From assembly GCA_003543215.1 (NCBI GenBank), contig DPJD01000001.1, forward strand, positions 616,860 to 680,859: DNA of 64,000 bases, in the 5' to 3' direction. The DNA is from Erysipelotrichaceae bacterium. Its GTDB lineage: Bacteria; Bacillota_I; Bacilli_A; Erysipelotrichales; Erysipelotrichaceae. Shown here piece by piece: positions 25,947-34,804 of the stretch. How positions within the stretch are numbered: position 1 is the first letter of the stretch; every line of letters starts with the position of its first letter. The notes beneath the pieces were generated by a model. That model had not been told where the DNA came from. It searched no databases and saw nothing but the letters and a program-made list of their open reading frames with translations. Made by a program: the position numbers and the translations under genes.

Positions 25947-27932
25947 ATGGAACTGAAATACCTGAAACTGAGTACGAAAATGATTGAGAAATGTGCTGAA
26001 GCAGGATTCAATGAAATTGAAGATCTGCTTTGGTTTTTTCCTGTTCGTTATGAAGAGATTCGTCATAAGCCTTTTTCGGATTGGTTGGTTAATGATAAAG
26101 TATGGCTTGAGGGAATCATTGTAGATCCCTTCAAACAAGTTTATTTACCTAAGAATCGAAGTGTCACAAAGTTCCAATTTCAAAGTGAAGAAGGACTCTT
26201 TCAAGTTACGATTTTCAATCGACCTTGGTTGAAACTCAATCAACGAATTACACTTCAAGCTCGTTATGATGGTCAAAATCAGTTAACTGGACTTCAGTAC
26301 AATGCACAAGCACTATTAGGTCAGCTGGGACTTGTACCTGTATATGCCTTGCGTAAAGAATTGACGCAAAAGGATATGCATAAGTTGATTGATAAAGCGT
26401 TAATGTTTCTTGATCAAAGCATTAAAGTTGATGTGCCTGATTTGTTTCGTGATCGATATCGATTATTGAGGTTGAAGGATGCACTACATTATATTCATAA
26501 GCCAAATACAATGGAAGCAGTTTTTCAAGCTTCACGAACGCTAAAATATGAAGAATTTCTTCGTTTTCAAACCAAGTTGCAATTGAATCGTTCGATAAAT
26601 TTCAGCGGTCAGTTTGGTAAAGTTAAAGTATTCGATCGTAGGCATATTCAAGCTTGGATGAAACATCTTCCTTTTGAGTTGACTAAAGATCAGAATGAAG
26701 TTCTCAATGAGATATTGAATGATCTACAGTCAAAACAACGCATGAATCGACTTTTGCAGGGTGATGTAGGGAGCGGCAAGACCGTTATTGCGGCCTTGGC
26801 AATGTATGCGACTGCATTGGCACATTATCAAAGTGCTTTATTAGCCCCTACGGAAATTTTGGCACGTCAACATGCCGAAACACTTAAAACATATTTGCCT
26901 GATGCAATTCGTATTGAAGTTTTATATTCTTCGTTGTCGCAAGTGCAAAAACGTAAGATTCTAAGTGATCTTTTGAACAACGAGATCGATATTTTAGTTG
27001 GGACACATTCATTGATTCAAGAGGATGTTAAGTTTGCGAATTGTGGTCTGGTTGTAGCGGATGAACAACATCGTTTTGGTGTGAAGCAACGACAATTGCT
27101 GAGTGAAAAAGGGGATAAAGTAGATTTCCTTTTAATGAGTGCGACACCGATTCCGCGTACATTGGCAGCTGTTCTATTCAACGATGTAGAGATCTCAACG
27201 ATTACAAATTATCATGCGTCCAAAATGAATACTCAAACAATCCTTGTTCGTGAAAACAGCATCAAACCCATCTATGCAGAACTTTTAGAACGGTTTGAAG
27301 CGAATGATCAAGTGTATTTTGTATGTCCAAGTATTGAACAAAGTGATCGTCCAACGAAAAGCGTTGAGCTTATTGCCGCAGCCCTTAAAAAAGGTTTACC
27401 GGCTCATATCCGCATCGGCATTTTACATGGAAAATTATCAGCAGAGGAGAAGGCACTTGTGTTGGAGCGCTTCTATGCTCACGAATATGATTGTCTGGTT
27501 ACAACGACCGTCATTGAAGTCGGTGTAAACATTCAGTCTGCCAATACGATGGTTATCTATGACAGTGATCGATTCGGCTTATCACAGCTTCATCAATTGC
27601 GTGGTCGTGTTGGGCGCGGAAGTGTAGAAGGTCGCTGTTATTTATTAAGTGACAATGATGATGAGTTAAGCATGCAACGCTTAAATGTCTTAGTTGAGAG
27701 TCAAGATGGCTTTGAAATTGCAAATAAGGATTTGGCACTGCGGGGTCCTGGGGAAATCTTTGGTTTGAAGCAAAGTGGTGTTCCAAGCTTTTTGATTGCG
27801 AATGTCGTTACGGATCAAGCAATCTTAATGACAGCTCAGAAAGATGGTCAAGAAATCATGCATAGTCCAAGCAAGTTTAAGGATTGGTTGGATCAATGTC
27901 GAAAAGAACTTGAAACCCAAGTGGTGGATTAA
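25947..27932 (+). CDS. recG: ATP-dependent DNA helicase RecG
   Basis: Remodels stalled replication forks and branched recombination intermediates. The 661 residues contain an N-terminal wedge/OB domain (with the entry motif EDLLWFFPVRYE) and helicase motifs GDVGSGKT near 271. Further motifs are ADEQHRFG, LMSATPIPRT, and VIEVGVNIQSA with QLRGRVGRG. Length is slightly below the Bacillus 682. The ATG directly follows the T tract of a terminator and has no ribosome site, so expression probably depends on readthrough from fakA or on an unseen promoter. The order fakA-recG is as in Bacillus without sdaAB. Confidence 0.95.
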   Translation: MELKYLKLSTKMIEKCAEAGFNEIEDLLWFFPVRYEEIRHKPFSDWLVNDKVWLEGIIVDPFKQVYLPKNRSVTKFQFQSEEGLFQVTIFNRPWLKLNQRITLQARYDGQNQLTGLQYNAQALLGQLGLVPVYALRKELTQKDMHKLIDKALMFLDQSIKVDVPDLFRDRYRLLRLKDALHYIHKPNTMEAVFQASRTLKYEEFLRFQTKLQLNRSINFSGQFGKVKVFDRRHIQAWMKHLPFELTKDQNEVLNEILNDLQSKQRMNRLLQGDVGSGKTVIAALAMYATALAHYQSALLAPTEILARQHAETLKTYLPDAIRIEVLYSSLSQVQKRKILSDLLNNEIDILVGTHSLIQEDVKFANCGLVVADEQHRFGVKQRQLLSEKGDKVDFLLMSATPIPRTLAAVLFNDVEISTITNYHASKMNTQTILVRENSIKPIYAELLERFEANDQVYFVCPSIEQSDRPTKSVELIAAALKKGLPAHIRIGILHGKLSAEEKALVLERFYAHEYDCLVTTTVIEVGVNIQSANTMVIYDSDRFGLSQLHQLRGRVGRGSVEGRCYLLSDNDDELSMQRLNVLVESQDGFEIANKDLALRGPGEIFGLKQSGVPSFLIANVVTDQAILMTAQKDGQEIMHSPSKFKDWLDQCRKELETQVVD

Positions 27933-27940
27933 GGTATAAT
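27910..27940 (+). promoter_or_regulatory. Promoter of rnc
   Basis: TATAAT (27935-27940) is in the context AAGGTATAATA, shared with the dnaE promoter. It has a possible TTGAAA 19 bases upstream and ends exactly six bases before the rnc ATG. Confidence 0.6.
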
Positions 27941-27946
27941 AATCGT

Positions 27947-28630
27947 ATGAATCTACAAGAATGGCTCAATCAACATCACATAAAGGTCAATGATCTTAAA
28001 TCAATCGAACTGGCATTTATACATCGTTCTTATTTCCATGAGAATCCAAATCAATACAATGAGGATAATCAGCGTCTCGAGTTTATTGGAGATGCTGTAT
28101 TACAATTGTGGTCTGCAAATCATCTTTTTCATCTTGTGCCAAAGTTGAATGAAGGTGAGATGACGAAGTTGCGTGCACAATTGGTGTGTGAACAATCGCT
28201 CGCACAAATCGCATTTAAACTTGAACTCAATCAGTTTTTAAAGCTTGGTCATGGTGAACGTATCGACCAAGGACAGAATCGTGATTCTACGGTTGCGGAT
28301 ATGTTTGAAGCTTTTTTAGGTGCACTTTATTTAGACTCAGGCTTTATGACAGTGGATAGTTTGTTAAGTGTTGTTTATCAGAATTTAGATGATTTCAAAG
28401 ATGCTCGTTTGGTTAAGGATTTTAAGACTGAATTGCAAGAGTATGTTCAAGCGGATGATAAACGTACGATTGCTTATGTATTGTTAAATACAAGTGGACC
28501 TTCTAATCAAAGGACTTTTGAAATCAGTGTACAAATCGATGGGATTAGCTATGGAAAAGGAAAGGGCAGTTCAAAGAAACGAGCAGAACAATCGGCTGCA
28601 CAGGAAGCTTTGAAGAAGTTGGTGAAATAA
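27947..28630 (+). CDS. rnc: Ribonuclease III
   Basis: Double-strand-specific endonuclease that processes rRNA precursors and structured mRNAs. The 227 residues have the catalytic RIIID domain with the signature NQRLEFIGDAVL (metal-binding Glu and Asp) and DMFEAFLGALYLD with the second acidic pair. A C-terminal double-stranded RNA-binding domain ends GSSKKRAEQSAAQEAL. There is no Shine-Dalgarno sequence, and the promoter spacing suggests a leaderless transcript. In Bacillus rnc precedes smc-ftsY, but here those genes are 23 kb away. Confidence 0.96.
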   Translation: MNLQEWLNQHHIKVNDLKSIELAFIHRSYFHENPNQYNEDNQRLEFIGDAVLQLWSANHLFHLVPKLNEGEMTKLRAQLVCEQSLAQIAFKLELNQFLKLGHGERIDQGQNRDSTVADMFEAFLGALYLDSGFMTVDSLLSVVYQNLDDFKDARLVKDFKTELQEYVQADDKRTIAYVLLNTSGPSNQRTFEISVQIDGISYGKGKGSSKKRAEQSAAQEALKKLVK

Positions 28631-29914
28631 ATGAAATATGAACTGTTTAATGAGGAAATAGGCTTAAGTTATGAAGAAGCTGTCAAAGAAGCTGAACGTT
28701 GCTTGAATTGTCGTCATAAGCCTTGTGTCGATGGTTGTGTTGCACATATGGAAATTCCTTCAATGATCAAAGCGTTTCTTGAAGGCCGTGGTGAAGAGGC
28801 GAAAGCGATCGCGGAAGCTAAAAATAGTTTTCCTGAATTTTGTGGACGTGTTTGTTATCAAGATATTCAGTGTGAGGCTAAATGTGTTCGCATGAAACAG
28901 AACGCACCGGTCAAGATAGGTTTGATTGAGCGTTTTATTGCGGATCATTATGCATCGCTAAAATCAGTTCAAACGAAAATCAATAAGAAGTTTGCAATCA
29001 TTGGTTCAGGTCCATCTGGCTTAGCTTGTGCTTCAGCACTGATTCAAGCTGGTTTTGATGTGACTGTTTTTGAAAAGAAGGCGATCTTAGGGGGGGTTTT
29101 GAAGTTTGGTATTCCACCTTATCGCTTACCCAATCAAGTTGTCGACAATCGGATTCAAGAGCTAATGGATCTTGGAGTTAAATTTCAAATCGAAGAAAAC
29201 TTTGGTAGAACACGGAATTATCATGATTTGTTTAGCGAAGGATTTGTAGGCATGTATCTTGCCATGGGCGCTTCGAAGCAAAATTTCGGTAAAATTGAAG
29301 GTTCTGATCATTACAAAGTCATTGGTTGGAAGCAATTCTTAAGTATTTTGAATATTGGTGAAAATTCATTCCATGAACATTTTGCACACATAAAGCGTCT
29401 TTGTGTTGTAGGCGGTGGAAATGTTGCGATGGATGTAGCGATCAGTGCTGCGAAGTTTGGGATTGAAACACATCTCGTATATCGTCGTACCATCGATTTG
29501 ATGCCTGCACGCAAAGCTGAAGTTGAAGAATGTCTCCATCTCGGTGTGCATGTCCATGAGTTATGTGACCCTGTCAAAGTAAGTGAAATTGATGATGCGA
29601 TTCATGTCGAGTGTAAACGTACGCAATTGATCAAAGTGGATGAACAAGATCGCGGAACAATCGTCGATGCGGAAGGACGTTTCGGCTTGGATGTGGATTT
29701 GATGGTCATGGCAATTGGTTCAAGTGTAAAACGTTTGAATTTTGAAGGTTTAGCTTTGGATGGCCAAGGTCGCATCTTAGTTGATGAGCATTATGAAACG
29801 AATATTCCAGGTGTTTTCGCGGCAGGCGATGTAGTTACAGGTCCTAAAACAGTTATCCATGCCTTGGCAGCAGGAAAACTTGCAGCTGAAAAGATCATAG
29901 AAAGATATCAATAA
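28631..29914 (+). CDS. Stand-alone GltD/NfnB-like NADPH flavoprotein
   Basis: A 427-residue protein with the glutamate synthase small-subunit fold. An N-terminal cysteine domain binds two [4Fe-4S] clusters (C24, C27, C32, C36 and C71, C75, C81, C85). An FAD Rossmann motif follows (GSGPSGLACASAL), then an NADP motif (GGGNVAMDVA) and the closing FAD motif (GVFAAGDVVTGPKTV). Family members transfer electrons between NADPH and a partner: GltB, NfnA, sulfide or another acceptor. No gltB or nfnA gene is adjacent, so the partner is unknown. It follows rnc with no gap and precedes polC by three bases. Confidence 0.85.
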   Translation: MKYELFNEEIGLSYEEAVKEAERCLNCRHKPCVDGCVAHMEIPSMIKAFLEGRGEEAKAIAEAKNSFPEFCGRVCYQDIQCEAKCVRMKQNAPVKIGLIERFIADHYASLKSVQTKINKKFAIIGSGPSGLACASALIQAGFDVTVFEKKAILGGVLKFGIPPYRLPNQVVDNRIQELMDLGVKFQIEENFGRTRNYHDLFSEGFVGMYLAMGASKQNFGKIEGSDHYKVIGWKQFLSILNIGENSFHEHFAHIKRLCVVGGGNVAMDVAISAAKFGIETHLVYRRTIDLMPARKAEVEECLHLGVHVHELCDPVKVSEIDDAIHVECKRTQLIKVDEQDRGTIVDAEGRFGLDVDLMVMAIGSSVKRLNFEGLALDGQGRILVDEHYETNIPGVFAAGDVVTGPKTVIHALAAGKLAAEKIIERYQ

Positions 29915-29917
29915 AAA

Positions 29918-32900
29918 ATGTTAGATTTAAAACCACTTATCGATAAAATGAATTTAGACTTGCTTGATCAAGTCTATTTCAATGATGCACATATTCAACG
30001 AATCCAATTTTATCGTGAGGAACGCCGTGTAGTTTTAGAGTTGAAGTTGAAACAGAATCTTACTTTTGATTTATATCAAAAGTTTATTCAAGAGTTAGAG
30101 AAGATTCTTGGAGTAAGAACATCCTTATGTTTGATTGTAGAAGACAACGATCTAACTCAAAAAGATCTTCAACGTTATGTCAATCATTGCATTGATGAGC
30201 ATCATTGGAATCTTTTACAAGCAAATCGTTTGTATACCTTTGAGCAAGATGCGCTCTATTTCATGGTTGAAACAAATGTGGATGCGAAATTAATGGATCA
30301 ACAATTGTCTGAACTATCGAATGCTTTGCGAATTTATGGTATTGATTACCTTTGTAAACAACGTGTTGCTTTACAATCTACTGAAATTGAATCCGTGCCT
30401 GTAATTATTCAAGAAGAGCCGGAATTTAATAAAAGTCCAATCAAATCAAAACGCATTAAAAAAGAAGATAGTTTATTGGTTCCACTTAAAGACTGTGTTT
30501 TAGGTATGAAAGGAATCAAGATTCAAGGCAAAGTTTTCAACATTGAAAGTCAATGGATCAAGAATAATACGACACTAAGACAAACCGTGTTCTTGCATGA
30601 TGAAGAAGATGCTTTATCATTCAGTCAGTTTTTAGATAATAAAGATGAAATCGAAAAGTTCGGTTTACTTAAAAAAGGGGATTGTCTCGAAATCTTTGGA
30701 GATATCATCTATGACAATTTCAACAAAGACATTCAGATTCAAGTTCGTGATGTCCGTATCATTCCAGATTGGATGAAACGTTCGGATGAGGCTAGTGATA
30801 AACGAATCGAGTTGCATCTTCATACAAACATGTCTGAGATGGATGGTGTATCACCGATTGAAGCCTATGTTCAACAAGCTTATGATTGGGGCCATGAAGC
30901 GATCGCAATCACGGATCATAATTCAGTACAGGCATATCCAAAGGCTCAAAAAGCGGTTGAAGCTTTGAATAAGAAAAACCCAAATCGTAATTTCAAGATG
31001 ATTTACGGCTTGGAAATGAATATGGTTGAAGCGAGCTATTCAATTGTCCAGAATCCAAAAGGTCAAAGTCTTCATGATACAACATACATAGTACTGGATT
31101 TGGAGACAACCGGGCTTTCATCCCATTTTGATGCGATCATTGAGTTTGCGGCCATCAAGGTACAAGCAGGTATGATCGTGGATCGTATCCAAATGTTTGT
31201 GAATCCTAAACGAAAACTAAGCTCGTTCATCATTGAAAAGACACATATCAAGCAAAGTGATGTGGATTCTGCTCAAGAGCTTCATGATGCCATCGACACA
31301 TGGTTGAAGTTCATTGGCGATGGAGTGATCTTGGCACATAACGCAAGCTTTGATATCGGGTTTTTGAATGCGGCATTGAATCGTTTGAATAAACCAACTT
31401 TAAACAATACAATCATTGATACATTGGATTTGGCCAAAGCTTTACTAAAAGATAAGAAATATTATCGTTTGGGTGTTGTGGCTAAACATTTTAAGATTCC
31501 ATACGATGATGCGGGTGCCCATCGTGCAGATTATGATACGGAAGTTCTTTTACAGGTGTATCAGAAGATGTTGGTTCATGATGCATGTTTAGGCTTGAAG
31601 TCGGTTGATCAACTCAATCAATTGGATCAGAGTCTTGCTTTTCAGAAAAATATGAAAAATCATGTCAATTTATTAGCTAAGAATCAAGCTGGATTGAAAG
31701 CCATCTTTGAACTGGTTACGATTGCACATACAGATCGTTTAACGAATTCAAGTTCAAATCGCGCAGAAAACGATGGAATGAGTGAACCACGGATCACGCG
31801 TGCTGACATCATTCGTTTACGTAAGGATGTCCTGGTTGGAAGTTCTTGTTTCAATGGAGAACTCTTTGAGTTAGCTGCCAATCGTTCTGATAACGAATTG
31901 TTTGAAGCCATTAAATTCTATGATTACATCGAGGTTCAAGCGCTCGAAAACTATCGACCGCTTGTTGAAAGCGGAAGCGTTCCGGATATGGGACGTTTGA
32001 AGGCTGTTCTGACACGTTTGATACAAGCATCCATCAAACTTCAGAAACCGGTTGTCGCAACAGGCGATGCGCATTATCTCAATCCCATGGATAAGAAGTT
32101 TAGAGATGTTTATATCCAAGCCAAGGGCGTTGGGGCAGGACGTCATCCCTTGTATATCTATAACGAAGTTCGTCGCAAATCAAGTGTCGCACCTGATCAA
32201 CATTTCAGAACGACTGATGAAATGTTAGAAGCTTTTGCTTATTTAGGTACAGACTTAGCATACCGTTTGGTCGTACTCAATCCTCGTTTCATTTCCAATC
32301 AAATCGAAACGGTCTATGCAATTAAAAAGGATCTTTATACACCAAGCATTGAAGGTGCGGATGATAAGCTTCGTACACTTGTTTATGCGAATGCAAATAC
32401 AATTTATGGTAATGAGCTCCCAGAGATCGTTGTCGATCGAATCGAGAAAGAATTAAATTCGATCATCACCCACGGCTTTGGCGTCATATATTACATCGCT
32501 CATTTACTGGTTAAAAAATCAATCGAAGATGGTTATTTAGTCGGTTCGCGTGGTTCAGTCGGTTCCTCATTGGTTGCGACACTTGCGAATATCACCGAAG
32601 TCAATCCTTTAGCACCGCACTATGTTTGTATGCAGTGCCATCATAGTGAGTTTGTTTTAGATGGAAGTGTGGATAGTGGTTACGATTTGCCAGATAAGAA
32701 GTGTCCTGTTTGTGGAACGGATATGCATATGGATGGGCACGATATTCCGTTTGAAACCTTTTTAGGATTTGAAGGGGATAAAGTTCCAGATATCGATTTA
32801 AACTTCTCTGGGGATTATCAAGATAAAGCGCATGCATATACCAAGGTGCTCTTTGGTGAGGATCACGTTTATCGTGCTGGTACGATTTCGACGGTTGCTC

Positions 32901-34237
32901 AACGTACTGCTTTTGGTTATGTAAAAGGTTATCTAGAAGAAATGGGATTAGAGGGTAGCTTACGTCAAGCCATGATGAATTACATGGCGTCGGGTTGTGA
33001 AGGTGTCAAACGTACTTCTGGTCAACATCCAGGAGGCATCATCGTCATTCCTCAAGACAACGATGTGCATGATTTCACACCTGTACAGTACCCTGCGAAT
33101 AAGGCTCAATCGGAATGGTTGACCACTCACTTTGAATTTGCGGACATTCATGACAATGTCTTGAAGCTAGACATCTTAGGGCATGTGGATCCAACAGCCA
33201 TGAAGATGTTGCAACGCTTGACAAATGTCGATGTACGTACGATTCGAATGAATGATAAAGCTGCGATATCTGTCTTCAATTCGATTGAAGCACTTAAAAT
33301 CATCAATCCACATTACAATGAGAAAACAGGTGCAGTTGGATTACCAGAATTTGGTACGGGCTTTGTCCGTCAGATTCTTGAGATGACACATCCACAAAAC
33401 TTCTCTGGTTTGGTCCGTGTTTCTGGTTTGTCCCATGGGACAGATGTCTGGTTGAACAATGCTAAAAATTTAATTGATGAAGGCTATCCATTTAGTGATG
33501 TCATTGGGTGTCGAGATGACATCATGGTTTACTTGATCCATAAGGGTTTACCAGCTAAATCAGCTTTTGATATCATGGAATCGGTTCGTAAAGGGCGTGG
33601 TTTAAGAGATGAATGGAAAGCACTCATGGCTCAACACGCAGTTCCAGAGTGGTATATTCAATCGTGTTTGAAGATCAAGTACATGTTTCCGAAGGCACAT
33701 GCGGTTGCCTATGTCTTGATGGCAGTACGTGTCGCTTGGTTCAAAGTCAATTATCCTTTAGCATATTATGCAAGTTACTTTAGCTTAAGAGCTACTTCAC
33801 ATGAATATGAAACCTATATCTTAGGTGAAGCTAAGATCTTAGAGCGCTTAAAAGATATCCAACGTCGACTTAATGACAATCGACTTAAAAATACGGTGTC
33901 GCATAAAGAAGCAGAATTGTTTGGAAGCTTGGAAGTTGCGTATGAGATGTTGTCACGGGGCTATCATTTCAGTCATTTGCAATTGAATGCATCTCTTGCC
34001 AACGAATTCTCAATCGATCCAAAGGATCCAAAGGCTTTGATTCCTCCATTCACAATCGTCGATGGTTTGGGTGAGAATGTAGCGAAATCCATCGTTGAAG
34101 CACGTGAATTACGTCCGTTCATATCAAAGGAAGATGTCATGGCTCGCACCCAAGTTAACAATACGACAATCAAGAAGTTTGAACTGTATGGTTTATTGGA
34201 TCATTTAGATGATCAGAATCAGATGAGCTTGTTTTAA
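29918..34237 (+). CDS. polC: DNA polymerase III PolC (Gram-positive replicase)
   Basis: The main replicative polymerase of low-GC Gram-positives, 1,439 residues. In order it has an N-terminal domain, an OB fold (about 200-280) and a PHP domain (HLHTNMSEMDGVS, ITDHNSV). An inserted DnaQ proofreading exonuclease carries VLDLETTGL, LAHNASFDIGFLN and HRADYDTEVL. The palm motifs are GSRGSVGSS and PDIDLNF, with a zinc-binding CxxC pair between them. KAHAVAYVLMAVRVAWFKVNYP is near 1,255. All exonuclease acidic residues are present. The gene ends just before the rimP promoter. There is no Shine-Dalgarno site, which suggests coupling to the upstream gene. Confidence 0.97.
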   Translation: MLDLKPLIDKMNLDLLDQVYFNDAHIQRIQFYREERRVVLELKLKQNLTFDLYQKFIQELEKILGVRTSLCLIVEDNDLTQKDLQRYVNHCIDEHHWNLLQANRLYTFEQDALYFMVETNVDAKLMDQQLSELSNALRIYGIDYLCKQRVALQSTEIESVPVIIQEEPEFNKSPIKSKRIKKEDSLLVPLKDCVLGMKGIKIQGKVFNIESQWIKNNTTLRQTVFLHDEEDALSFSQFLDNKDEIEKFGLLKKGDCLEIFGDIIYDNFNKDIQIQVRDVRIIPDWMKRSDEASDKRIELHLHTNMSEMDGVSPIEAYVQQAYDWGHEAIAITDHNSVQAYPKAQKAVEALNKKNPNRNFKMIYGLEMNMVEASYSIVQNPKGQSLHDTTYIVLDLETTGLSSHFDAIIEFAAIKVQAGMIVDRIQMFVNPKRKLSSFIIEKTHIKQSDVDSAQELHDAIDTWLKFIGDGVILAHNASFDIGFLNAALNRLNKPTLNNTIIDTLDLAKALLKDKKYYRLGVVAKHFKIPYDDAGAHRADYDTEVLLQVYQKMLVHDACLGLKSVDQLNQLDQSLAFQKNMKNHVNLLAKNQAGLKAIFELVTIAHTDRLTNSSSNRAENDGMSEPRITRADIIRLRKDVLVGSSCFNGELFELAANRSDNELFEAIKFYDYIEVQALENYRPLVESGSVPDMGRLKAVLTRLIQASIKLQKPVVATGDAHYLNPMDKKFRDVYIQAKGVGAGRHPLYIYNEVRRKSSVAPDQHFRTTDEMLEAFAYLGTDLAYRLVVLNPRFISNQIETVYAIKKDLYTPSIEGADDKLRTLVYANANTIYGNELPEIVVDRIEKELNSIITHGFGVIYYIAHLLVKKSIEDGYLVGSRGSVGSSLVATLANITEVNPLAPHYVCMQCHHSEFVLDGSVDSGYDLPDKKCPVCGTDMHMDGHDIPFETFLGFEGDKVPDIDLNFSGDYQDKAHAYTKVLFGEDHVYRAGTISTVAQRTAFGYVKGYLEEMGLEGSLRQAMMNYMASGCEGVKRTSGQHPGGIIVIPQDNDVHDFTPVQYPANKAQSEWLTTHFEFADIHDNVLKLDILGHVDPTAMKMLQRLTNVDVRTIRMNDKAAISVFNSIEALKIINPHYNEKTGAVGLPEFGTGFVRQILEMTHPQNFSGLVRVSGLSHGTDVWLNNAKNLIDEGYPFSDVIGCRDDIMVYLIHKGLPAKSAFDIMESVRKGRGLRDEWKALMAQHAVPEWYIQSCLKIKYMFPKAHAVAYVLMAVRVAWFKVNYPLAYYASYFSLRATSHEYETYILGEAKILERLKDIQRRLNDNRLKNTVSHKEAELFGSLEVAYEMLSRGYHFSHLQLNASLANEFSIDPKDPKALIPPFTIVDGLGENVAKSIVEARELRPFISKEDVMARTQVNNTTIKKFELYGLLDHLDDQNQMSLF

Positions 34238-34239
34238 AC

Positions 34240-34268
34240 TTGCATTTTAGTGCGATTTTGTGTATTAT
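34240..34268 (+). promoter_or_regulatory. Promoter of rimP-nusA-infB operon
   Basis: TTGCAT and TATTAT are separated by 17 bases, directly after the polC stop. Confidence 0.6.
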
Positions 34269-34287
34269 GATTGCGTAGATGAGAAAA

Positions 34288-34309
34288 AAGGAGTGGTTCG
34301 CCACTCCTT
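34288..34309 (+). promoter_or_regulatory. Leader hairpin before rimP carrying a ribosome-site copy
   Basis: AAGGAGTGG, the loop TTCG and CCACTCCTT form a perfect nine-pair stem. Its 5' arm contains AAGGAG, identical to the rimP ribosome site at 34321-34326, so the 3' arm (CTCCTT) could pair with either copy. It might instead be a weak terminator for polC, since TTATTGTTT follows. Confidence 0.55.
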
Positions 34310-34329
34310 ACTTATTGTTTAAGGAGAAT

Positions 34330-34794
34330 ATGGAACTAAAAGAAATTGAAGCATTGATTAAGCCCGCCTTATTGAAACACAAGGTTGAACTAGCAGAGTT
34401 GAAATGGACCCAAGAAGCGTCCATGCGAATCCTGCAATGTGCTGTGATGTTTGAAGATGGAACGATGGATTTAGACACTTGCACATTGATTGCATCGGAC
34501 ATCTCACCCTTGTTGGATGAAAGTCCTCTTAAGGAGATGAAGTATTTTCTTGAAGTCTGCTCACCTGGTGCTGAACGTGAGTTAAAAGATGACTTTGATA
34601 TCAAGCGATCCATACTAAAGGAAGTCAGAATCTTATTTCATCATCCGCTTGAAAAAGCCTTGGAATGGAATGGTACTTTGATGGACTATGATGGTGTCAC
34701 AGGCTTGCTTCAGGTTCAAATAAAAGCACGTAAAAAATTATTGAAGTTTGAGAAAGAAAATATTGCTAAGATTAACTTGGCAGTGAAAATCTAA
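34330..34794 (+). CDS. rimP: Ribosome maturation factor RimP
   Basis: Needed for 30S assembly. The 154-residue protein has an N-terminal alpha/beta domain (with LDTCTLIASDISPLLDES and FLEVCSPGAERELKD, the family signature) and a C-terminal SH3-like domain. The ATG is fixed by AAGGAG six bases upstream. A longer frame through the leader hairpin is not real. First of the rimP-nusA-ylxR-ylxQ-infB-rbfA operon, an order conserved across Firmicutes. Confidence 0.92.
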   Translation: MELKEIEALIKPALLKHKVELAELKWTQEASMRILQCAVMFEDGTMDLDTCTLIASDISPLLDESPLKEMKYFLEVCSPGAERELKDDFDIKRSILKEVRILFHHPLEKALEWNGTLMDYDGVTGLLQVQIKARKKLLKFEKENIAKINLAVKI

Positions 34795-34804
34795 GGAGAG
34801 GCGC

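Noticed and set aside
34288..34320. rimP leader hairpin as a plain terminator of polC
   Set aside because: It lies after the promoter that serves rimP and is followed by only a broken T tract, so I list it as a leader element with termination as the alternative.
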